DNA from: Thermincola ferriacetica
Lineage (GTDB): Bacteria > Bacillota > Thermincolia > Thermincolales > Thermincolaceae
Direction: 5' to 3'
Length of the DNA stretch: 43,326 bases
Assembly: GCF_001263415.1 (NCBI RefSeq)
Contig: NZ_LGTE01000024.1
Coordinates: 1 to 43,326, forward strand
How positions within the stretch are numbered: position 1 is the stretch's first letter; each line of letters begins with the position of its first letter. The notes under the pieces were generated by a model. The model saw only the letters and a list, made by a program, of their open reading frames with translations. It was not told the DNA's origin and ran no database searches. Position numbers and translations under genes: made by a program. Below, in pieces: positions 37,896-43,326 of this stretch.

Positions 37896-39320
37896 ATGTT
37901 AAAAAGAAAAAAACTGCTCACTCTGGTTCTAACTGCCGTCATGCTGCTTTCTATAACCGTACCCGGCGCATATGCCGCCGACGGCTATGCCGTGGCGGAT
38001 TACGACCGGTACGTCCGGCCCGACGGCGACTTCGCCTGGGCCGTCAACGACCTGACCCTGGCCGTGGCCAGCGAACTGTTCGGCGGGTATCCGCCGGAGG
38101 GTGACAAGGACGGCATCTACTACTGGCGCGGGCTGGGGATCACGAAAGTAAAATTCATCGGTAAGCTCAACCCTGACTGGAACATCACCCGCGGCGAGTT
38201 CGCCACCATCACTGTGAAGGCCCTGGACATGGAAGCCGCGCCCTATGCCGAAAGCCCCTTCGAGGACGTAAAGGAAAGCGCATGGTACGGGAAAAACGTC
38301 CTGCGCCTGGTCAAGGCAGGTATCATTAGACAGGAGGACTACGGTCCCAGGCTGTATCCCGACAAGCCCATCAACCGGCTGGAGATCGCCGTGTGGATGG
38401 CCCGGGCCGCCAGGCTGGCCGGCGCGGCCAAACCCGAACCGGTGCAGGTGAGCTTCAGGGACTTCAACCCCGCGTCCAAATACGCCGGTGAAGTGGCCGA
38501 AGCCGTAAGCCTGGGCATACTGCACGGGTACCCCGACGGCACCTTCCGGCCGACGGCTAACGCCAGACGCGCCGAAGCCGCCGTCATGCTGATAAAAATG
38601 CTCAAACACGTGCCCATCTATGGCGGCATTGATAGGGACACCGCCGGGAAGATGATCAAGCAGTATTTCGACATCGAGACCAAGATGCAGAAAGCCTGGT
38701 TCCCCGACTACCAGGCAAAGATGGTGTACAACGAAGACTTCGAGGCCGCCTTCAAGCAGTGGCAGGCGGAAACTGCCGGCCTGCTCACCGACTACAACCG
38801 CGAGATCCGTATGCACCCGGAGGGGTTGTACAGTCTGAGATGGGATGTGGAGAACAGTGACCGCCTGACTTATGCCTGCAGCGTGGGCGTTTCGCCGGAA
38901 ACGAACCCCGGCTATGGCATAGCCGGCACCCTGCCGCTGAAGGTGGCCCAGGACGAGGGCTACGGCCAAGATGTATGGTATCTGACTTTTTCTAAAATAG
39001 AAGTGGTCAACCTTATTGGCCATGGTCCTATTGTAGAAGTGGTTTTTCGCGCTGCTGGCTCTAACACTTATGTTGACGGCAACACCATAGGCGACGATAC
39101 AGTACAAACTGTTCCCGGCAGCCCTGCAGATTATGGTGGAAAACATGCCCTGTTTGTAAAGCAGGGCGGCAAATGGAAAATCGCCTCCATATGGGGTGAT
39201 GGCCGCAGCCCATGGCTGAACATAATCAAATTCACAGACGGCCCGGCGTACATGATCGAGCGCCTTGACAAGGACCCCTGGCTGAGGGTGATCCCGTATG
39301 ACCCGAACAAAAAGCCGTAA
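37896..39320 (+). CDS. Secreted protein with S-layer homology (SLH) domains
   Basis: A 474-residue protein. A signal peptide (LLTLVLTAVMLLSITVPGAYA) is followed by SLH repeats: one near 85-130 (ITRGEFATITVKALDME, then FEDVKESAWYGKNVLRLVKA), one near 145-180 (YPDKPINRLEIAVWMARAA) and one near 185-240 (FRDFNPASKYAGEVAEAVSL, then YPDGTFRPTANARRAEAAV). The C-terminal half has YDIET-like and SNTYVDGNTIGDDT segments of unknown function. SLH domains bind pyruvylated wall polymers, so the protein is surface-anchored. GGAGGCTGATGCT precedes ATG 37896, and a terminator follows. Confidence 0.85.
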   Translation: MLKRKKLLTLVLTAVMLLSITVPGAYAADGYAVADYDRYVRPDGDFAWAVNDLTLAVASELFGGYPPEGDKDGIYYWRGLGITKVKFIGKLNPDWNITRGEFATITVKALDMEAAPYAESPFEDVKESAWYGKNVLRLVKAGIIRQEDYGPRLYPDKPINRLEIAVWMARAARLAGAAKPEPVQVSFRDFNPASKYAGEVAEAVSLGILHGYPDGTFRPTANARRAEAAVMLIKMLKHVPIYGGIDRDTAGKMIKQYFDIETKMQKAWFPDYQAKMVYNEDFEAAFKQWQAETAGLLTDYNREIRMHPEGLYSLRWDVENSDRLTYACSVGVSPETNPGYGIAGTLPLKVAQDEGYGQDVWYLTFSKIEVVNLIGHGPIVEVVFRAAGSNTYVDGNTIGDDTVQTVPGSPADYGGKHALFVKQGGKWKIASIWGDGRSPWLNIIKFTDGPAYMIERLDKDPWLRVIPYDPNKKP

Positions 39321-39322
39321 GC

Positions 39323-39361
39323 ATTGAGGGAGAGGTTTTCGCCTCTCCCTTCGTTTTTTTT
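39323..39361 (+). terminator. Terminator after the SLH gene
   Basis: GGGAGAGG pairs with CCTCTCCC around TTTTCG and is followed by TTCGTTTTTTTT. It ends the 37151-39320 transcript. Confidence 0.85.
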
Positions 39362-39427
39362 GCGGGGGATAGGTTGCTGGCGGGCCTCACCGACCGGGGG
39401 AAATAAACCCAAAGGGAGGTGAGGCGG

Positions 39428-39517
39428 GTGATAGCAACATCAGATGCAATTCAAATTATTATCGTGGTTGTGCTCCTGCTTAACCTCGTGGTTGCCATAT
39501 CGGACCGGCGCAAGTAG
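39428..39517 (+). CDS. Type I toxin-like (holin-like) peptide, 29 residues
   Basis: Reads (V)IATSDAIQIIIVVVLLLNL then VVAISDRRK, a single membrane helix with a short basic tail, the layout of the putative holin-like/TxpA-Fst type I toxins. AAAGGGAGGTGAGG gives a strong ribosome site before GTG 39428, but that site is the arm of GCCTCACC/GGTGAGGC, so it can be hidden. CCGACCGGGG (39390-39399) is the exact complement of CCCCGGTCGG (39567-39576), allowing the mRNA ends to pair, a known trait of type I toxin messages. A cis-antisense RNA is expected but not directly visible. Confidence 0.6.
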   Translation: MIATSDAIQIIIVVVLLLNLVVAISDRRK

Positions 39518-39521
39518 TTCA

Positions 39522-39556
39522 AAACCCTTAAAACTGTTGCCGCAGTTTTAAGGGTC
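39522..39556 (+). terminator. Terminator-like hairpin behind the mini-toxin gene
   Basis: ACCCTTAAAACTG pairs perfectly with CAGTTTTAAGGGT around TTGCCG. No long U-tract follows; it begins within 10 bases of the peptide stop codon and fits a short toxin mRNA. Confidence 0.7.
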
Positions 39557-39710
39557 TGATTGAAAACCCCGGTCGGGGAACGCGAGCCGCTGGTAACATT
39601 ATTCCCTTTTTGATTTTTATTATAGCCTGCGTTTTTGTTTTGTCAAGGATTTCACAGGAACCTGGTGGTCAGTCGATTTTTGAGGAGAAAAACAGCAAAT
39701 ACTAAAAGTG

Positions 39711-39739
39711 TTGAACGTACTTTTTCTGAGTGCTAAAAT
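39711..39739 (+). promoter_or_regulatory. Sigma-A-type promoter for the 39768 operon
   Basis: TTGAAC (39711-39716), 17-base spacer, TAAAAT (39734-39739), 28 bases before ATG 39768 with GTCAGGTGGG as ribosome site. Confidence 0.65.
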
Positions 39740-39767
39740 ATAAACAAAAATGTCAGGTGGGTAAAAA

Positions 39768-40826
39768 ATGGTGAACGAACGCCAATTTATTGTCAAAATT
39801 GAAGGACCGGAAACAAATGACAACCAGATTCCTTTGTTGTTGCTTGCCGACATTTTAAAGGGAATTCAACAAACAGTTTACTATATTGCTTTGTCAGAAA
39901 AACATTATGATATAAAAAAGAAGGTCAGGGTTCCCAACGATATTCAAAAAGCCTGTGAATTGCGCAGAGTTTTGGAAAAGCCGGGGAGTTATGAAGTTGT
40001 TGTACAGGTAGCCGAACCACCGCAATTGGCGGTATTTGAAAAAGATATTGGTTTAGTTTCATGTAAAAAGTTTTTACACATTGTTGATACGCTTTCCAAT
40101 CAGACATCAACTCCATTAAATGAGCTAGTGCCTGATAGCTTGCACCGCAGAAGGATACTTAGGTCTATCGAATCTTTTTGTCCAAAAGTTGGCGATGAGT
40201 GGCAGTTGTCATTAAGCGGTATTGGTGTGCCCTATACAGGTTACTTAAATGGCAAAGTCCGCCAAAACATTGGAAATTTGTTGGTTGAAAAACAAATTGA
40301 ATATCGCGTAATAACGGGTGAATTGGTGCGTTTGCATTTGGATGAAAACCGCTTGGCTATTGACTACAAACCTACTCAACGGGTTTTGGATTGTTATTAT
40401 GATCCTGAATTAGAAGATTTCGTTATACAAAACCTTAGAGACTTAATTCAGGTGTATGGTAAAGTGCAACTTGATTCAAATGGGCAACCGGACAAAATAG
40501 TCGAAGTGTTTGAAATAGCAGAACTTGACCTTCGTCCCTTAAAACTAACCTTGGTAGCAAGTGACGATACTGTTCTAGTATTAAATACTCCGTTAGAAAT
40601 AGAAGCGGTATTTGATGAAGAATTGCAAGAAATTGTTTTCGAGCTACCGGAATTTAACATAATTGCAGCTGATGTTAAAAGAGAGGAAGCAATACAGCAG
40701 TTACAGTCCGATCTCGTTTGGTTATGGAAGGAATATGTGGATGTGCCTGAACAAACTTTGTCCGAGGACGCTAAAAACCTGAGAGAACGATTGAGGGCGC
40801 TTGTCAAGGAGGTTAAAAGAAGTTGA
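39768..40826 (+). CDS. Conserved hypothetical protein paired with a HicA-type gene
   Basis: A 352-residue soluble protein (MVNERQFIVKIEGPETNDNQ). It has no membrane segment; the middle is beta-rich (SLSGIGVPYTGYLNGKVRQN, IEYRVITGELVRLHLDENRL) and the C-terminus helical (LWLWKEYVDVPEQTL region). I do not recognise the family. It overlaps the HicA-type gene by 4 bases, so the two are translated together. The size is far above a HicB antitoxin, so if it neutralises the toxin it does so by a different fold. AT-rich. Confidence 0.6.
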   Translation: MVNERQFIVKIEGPETNDNQIPLLLLADILKGIQQTVYYIALSEKHYDIKKKVRVPNDIQKACELRRVLEKPGSYEVVVQVAEPPQLAVFEKDIGLVSCKKFLHIVDTLSNQTSTPLNELVPDSLHRRRILRSIESFCPKVGDEWQLSLSGIGVPYTGYLNGKVRQNIGNLLVEKQIEYRVITGELVRLHLDENRLAIDYKPTQRVLDCYYDPELEDFVIQNLRDLIQVYGKVQLDSNGQPDKIVEVFEIAELDLRPLKLTLVASDDTVLVLNTPLEIEAVFDEELQEIVFELPEFNIIAADVKREEAIQQLQSDLVWLWKEYVDVPEQTLSEDAKNLRERLRALVKEVKRS

Positions 40827-41128
40827 GGATTGTTCGTCCAAGAAAAGACGTAGAAACGGCTTTGGAGAATAAAGGTTTTCGGAAAAATAATAACGATCAC
40901 AGAAAATTTGTTTACTATTCTCTTTCTGGTAAAAAAACAAGTATCTGGACTAAGACCAGTCATGGGACTAGCCATAAGGATATATCTTTGGACAACCTGA
41001 AAAAGATGGCAAAGCAGTGCCGGCTAACATTGCAGGATTTTTGTGATTTGCTAGACTGTCCTTTAAGCAGGGAAGAATATGAACAGAGAATGGTTTCTGG
41101 AGGATATATTATGCTAAAACAGATATAG
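40823..41128 (+). CDS. HicA-like mRNA interferase-type protein
   Basis: A 101-residue protein starting at TTG 40823 with AAGGAGGT 9 bases upstream. KDVETALENKGFRKNNNDHRKF places a His where HicA has its catalytic His in a dsRBD-like fold, and HGTSHKDISLDNLKKMAKQC resembles the family's second half; the tail LTLQDFCDLLDCPLSREEYE is an extension. HicA toxins cleave mRNA. There is no HicB behind it; the 352-residue upstream partner takes that place. Confidence 0.6.
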   Translation: MRIVRPRKDVETALENKGFRKNNNDHRKFVYYSLSGKKTSIWTKTSHGTSHKDISLDNLKKMAKQCRLTLQDFCDLLDCPLSREEYEQRMVSGGYIMLKQI

Positions 41129-41143
41129 AGCGGAGTTGATGAG

Positions 41144-41287
41144 GTGGGAAAGGTTCCCCACGCGCCCGTGTGGTCAAAAGAGATGCAGGGTTTACCGTCT
41201 GCCGTCAACTCCGAAAGGGAATACGCTGCAGAAGTGGTTCGCGAGACCGGGGAGGTAATATTATGGCTCCAAAGCAGGCTGAAATAA
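41144..41287 (+). pseudogene. HEPN-domain C-terminal remnant
   Basis: From GTG 41144 the frame reads VGKVPHAPVWSKEMQG, then SEREYAAEVVRETGEVILWLQ and SRLK, then TAA. The ILWLQSRL ending and the position overlapping an MNT nucleotidyltransferase start match the tail of HEPN toxins of HEPN/MNT pairs. The N-terminal two-thirds, including the RxxxxH site, is missing, so it is probably broken. Confidence 0.5.
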
Positions 41288-41589
41288 TTATCGACCGATA
41301 CATCAAACTATTGCGAAGCAAAAATATAAGGATTGACAAAGCGATACTGTTCGGGTCATACGCTGCCGGCAAAGCTGATGAGGACAGCGACATAGACCTG
41401 GCGGTCATAGGCCCTGACTTCGGCAAGGACAGGATAGAAGAAACGGTACGCCTGAAGGAGCTGGCAGAGGAGATAGACTACGACCTGTCACCGAGGCCGT
41501 ATTCTACCGAACAGAACAAAAAAGCAGGCCGGGGAGATTTTCTCCACGATGAGATAATAGAAAAAGGCAAAATAATAACCCCAACCTGA
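41263..41589 (+). CDS. mntA: MNT-type nucleotidyltransferase (MntA-like antitoxin)
   Basis: A 108-residue minimal nucleotidyltransferase with the signature GSYAAGKADEDSDIDLAVIG: GSxxxG and the metal-binding DxD. MntA-type proteins inactivate HEPN RNases by adding AMP groups. ATG 41263 has GGGGAGGTAAT upstream and overlaps the HEPN remnant by 25 bases, the usual HEPN/MNT gene order. With the toxin apparently truncated, the antitoxin would be an orphan. Confidence 0.8.
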   Translation: MAPKQAEIIIDRYIKLLRSKNIRIDKAILFGSYAAGKADEDSDIDLAVIGPDFGKDRIEETVRLKELAEEIDYDLSPRPYSTEQNKKAGRGDFLHDEIIEKGKIITPT

Positions 41590-41814
41590 ACCAGCGGCAG
41601 ATGTCACTGGTTTTCTTTTTTGTACCGGCTAGTTTATGGGTAAATTTTTTAATTTTTTACTCATATTTTATTGAGATGGGAAGTTTTTTCCCATATACTA
41701 TAGACATAAGCGTTTGTTCGAGATAGTACAAAAAGCCGGTTCAAAAAAATAATAACCCCAACCTGAACCAGCGGCAGATGTCCGCTGGTTTTCTTTTTTG
41801 TACCGGCTAGTTTA
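41571..41814. repeat. 67-bp direct repeat (41571-41637 and 41748-41814) carrying a terminator
   Basis: Both copies run from AATAATAACCCCAACCTGAA to ACCGGCTAGTTTA and differ by about two bases. Each includes a terminator (CCAGCGG...CCGCTGG then TTTTCTTTTTT); the stem is perfect in copy 2 and weakened in copy 1 (TCACTGG). Copy 1 contains the stop codon of the nucleotidyltransferase. The 110 bases between hold a promoter. Confidence 0.8.
41671..41699 (+). promoter_or_regulatory. Promoter with an operator-like dyad in its spacer
   Basis: TTGAGA (41671-41676), 17-base spacer, TATACT (41694-41699). The spacer is TGGGAAGTTTTTTCCCA, an inverted repeat (TGGGAA/TTCCCA). It would transcribe through the second terminator copy toward the gene at 41895. 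Confidence 0.6.
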
Positions 41815-41894
41815 CGCCCGGCAGGGGGTGGGTGGTTTGATACGGGCACAGCGCCGGTTTCAAATATATAAAGCAGGAAAGGAGGTAAGGCTCC

Positions 41895-43196
41895 TTGCGG
41901 AGGACAAGGTTAACGACAGCACTGACACTGGCGGTTGTGATGCTTTTCACGGCATCGGCAGTGATGTCGGCCACCGCGGCGACAACCAGTAAATCTTCCA
42001 GCAGTAAATCATCCAGCAGTAAATCGACCAGCAGCAGTAAATCAACCACCAGCAGCAAGTCAACCAGCACCAGCAGTAAGTCAACCAGTACCAGCAGTAA
42101 GTCAACCAGTACCAGCAGTAAGTCAACAACCAGCTCCGGCTGGTCCAGCCCTGCCAGCGGCAGTACCACGCCGGGAAGCGGAAGGAGTAACAATAATAAC
42201 TCTTTGGCCCCAAAACAACCCCCCGCGGCATACGCGGGCACGCAGTACAAGAACCAGCAGCCGCTGCAGATCACCCTGGCGAACGGGCAGAAGGTGACGG
42301 TGCTGGGCGACGTGTTCGGGAACAGCCCGACCGACGGGCGTATGGCCTTAAACGGCAGCAGCCTGTCCAAGGAGGTCCGGGCCGCCCTGGATGCCGCCGG
42401 TATCCCCAAAGAAGGCAGCACCTACCTGATCAACAAGGCATACGGCATATCCGGCGTGCAGTTGGCGTGGCAGAAAGGTACCGGAAAGGACGTTACTCTG
42501 GACAGGGCAATAATAGATTATATGGGTGGTATTGAGTATTTCGTCAGCAAAGGCTATACGAGCTTTAACACTGCAACGCCCTGGGGTCCTGGCGGTATTG
42601 CCACCCTGACCCTGTCCAACCCGTCCGGCAGCGGCAGGGGTTCCGGCGGCGGTAGCGGTGGCGGAGGTGGAGGCGGAGGCCGTACTCTGGCGTCAACGGA
42701 GTACCACGGCACGGTGTCGGTAAGCAAGACACCGAAGTACGTGTTCACCGCCTGGCACCGGCGGCCCAGCGGCGAGCTGTGCGACATGAAGGTGGACGTA
42801 AGCTGGTCCAATTTCCGCAAAGTGGTCTATTATAGCGACGGCTCAAGCGATGAGATACCCGTAGAAGTTACAAAGGTGGAAGCGTACCATGTCATAGAAC
42901 GGTATGACGACAAAGGCCAGATGTACGTCTGGCCCGTGGAAACCCTGGCGTCCAGCCTGGGCAGCAGCGGCCATGTAAAACACCTCTGGCAGTACGAACG
43001 CGCCGGCAAGCCGGGATCGATGGTATATTATCTGCTGCGCCTGGAAACCGGCGACGCCATAGAAGTAACCTTCGAGGTCCCGGTCAACGGGTTCAGCACC
43101 ACATACCTGAACCCCGACGAGGCGGAGACAATGGCCGACAAGGTTGCGCCCACATGGTGGTGCTCGCCGAGGGACAGCCAGACCGTGAGTTTCTAA
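41895..43196 (+). CDS. Secreted Ser/Thr/Lys-repeat protein
   Basis: A 433-residue protein from TTG 41895 with AGGAGGT 8 bases upstream. A signal peptide (LTTALTLAVVMLFTASAVMS) is followed by about 50 residues of SKSTSTS-type repeats, a globular part (NGQKVTVLGDVFGNSPTDGR, YLINKAYGISGVQLAWQKGT), a Gly-rich linker with eight consecutive Gly, and a C-terminal beta-rich domain (YHGTVSVSKTPKYVFTAWHR, LRLETGDAIEVTFEVPVNGF). I do not recognise either domain. The build suggests a wall-spanning or adhesin-type surface protein. Confidence 0.7.
   Translation: MRRTRLTTALTLAVVMLFTASAVMSATAATTSKSSSSKSSSSKSTSSSKSTTSSKSTSTSSKSTSTSSKSTSTSSKSTTSSGWSSPASGSTTPGSGRSNNNNSLAPKQPPAAYAGTQYKNQQPLQITLANGQKVTVLGDVFGNSPTDGRMALNGSSLSKEVRAALDAAGIPKEGSTYLINKAYGISGVQLAWQKGTGKDVTLDRAIIDYMGGIEYFVSKGYTSFNTATPWGPGGIATLTLSNPSGSGRGSGGGSGGGGGGGGRTLASTEYHGTVSVSKTPKYVFTAWHRRPSGELCDMKVDVSWSNFRKVVYYSDGSSDEIPVEVTKVEAYHVIERYDDKGQMYVWPVETLASSLGSSGHVKHLWQYERAGKPGSMVYYLLRLETGDAIEVTFEVPVNGFSTTYLNPDEAETMADKVAPTWWCSPRDSQTVSF
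41988..42133 (+). repeat. In-gene tandem repeats (Ser/Thr/Lys codons)
   Basis: Units such as AGTAAGTCAACCAGTACCAGC (21 bases) are repeated perfectly or nearly so in the second half; shorter AGCAGTAAATC units precede. All units are multiples of three, so copy-number change would alter length without frameshift. Confidence 0.8.
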
Positions 43197-43200
43197 GACA

Positions 43201-43326
43201 GTCAACCACCTCCGGCAAGGCCGGAGGCTTGCGGGAGGATACCGTAAGCCTCGGGTTGACTAGCCCAAGTCTTTTGGAGACTACGTTGGTATGGTGAACA
43301 CACCCCGGAGTATAGCCCGAGCTCCG
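43201..43326 (+). ncRNA. OmegaRNA/HEARO-like element, truncated by window end
   Basis: GTCAACC (43201-43207) closes with GGTTGAC-TAG (43254-43263) around a CCTCCGGC-AAG-GCCGGAGG hairpin, the same left-end plan as the elements at 23790 and 34227 but with diverged interior. It starts right after the stop codon of the secreted-protein gene. Whether an iscB follows is outside the window. Confidence 0.5.

Noticed and set aside
1-43326. tRNA, rRNA or a relaxase gene
   Set aside because: No tRNA-like cloverleaf, rRNA segment or relaxase motif (HUH or MobA-type) was recognised in the window.

Overview
The window looks like an accessory region of a Gram-positive, anaerobic, mid-GC Firmicute of the Peptococcaceae/Desulfotomaculia type. 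The basis is: strong AGGAGG-type ribosome sites with many GTG/TTG starts, S-layer-homology and sporulation-clade-style proteins, an ImmR/ImmA-type switch and a Gram-positive type IV secretion gene set. The host is an inference; no 16S or tRNA gene is present.

Layout. (1) 1-1040: the C-terminus of a probable IscB with its transposon right-end hairpin, then two small conserved genes. (2) 1.3-9.8 kb: a defence island with NurA nuclease, HerA helicase and a DNA methylase, whose left edge carries a degenerate copy of the start of the tyrosine recombinase gene at 5972; next come the recombinase and a BcgI-like type IIB restriction pair. (3) 9.9-11.4 kb: a ComEC-like metallo-beta-lactamase protein with a DUF3006 partner. 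(4) 11.6-19.6 kb: a row of AT-rich defence-type genes separated by repeated modules that start CGYCTAACA and end GTTRGGYGAAAT. These look like integron attC sites, so the region resembles a cassette array without an integron integrase. One module is split by an Mrr endonuclease gene. (5) 20.1-23.7 kb: a replication-like operon (HAD phosphatase, zinc-finger/Toprim protein) and a divergent repressor/metalloprotease switch. (6) 24-39.3 kb: a conjugation/pilus gene set (pilin-like proteins, VirB3-, VirB4- and VirB6-like proteins, TadE/TadG-like proteins, an SLH protein). (7) 39.4-43.3 kb: a type I toxin-like mini-gene, a HicA-type gene, a HEPN remnant with MNT nucleotidyltransferase, and a Ser/Thr/Lys-repeat secreted protein.

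The most striking feature is at 32.0-35.2 kb, inside the conjugation region. A Cas12f-like protein has lost all three RuvC catalytic residues (Asp to Asn, Glu to Ala, Asp to Glu) but keeps its zinc ribbon. It is followed by a ~255-nt structured RNA with an anti-repeat (tracrRNA-like) and a four-repeat CRISPR array. The same RNA is duplicated 1.3 kb downstream with a two-repeat mini-array whose spacer is only 16 nt, and with no cas gene. The last repeat of the main array touches the ribosome site of a pilin-like gene. This fits an exapted, nuclease-dead, RNA-guided DNA-binding system, more plausibly a regulator than an immune nuclease.

The same stretch holds a TnpB with a relocated RuvC-II glutamate and its transposon ends, and several IscB-less omegaRNA/HEARO-like elements (23.8, 26.7, 34.2 and 43.2 kb). 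Three families of RNA-guided proteins or their guide RNAs therefore sit within one mobile element.
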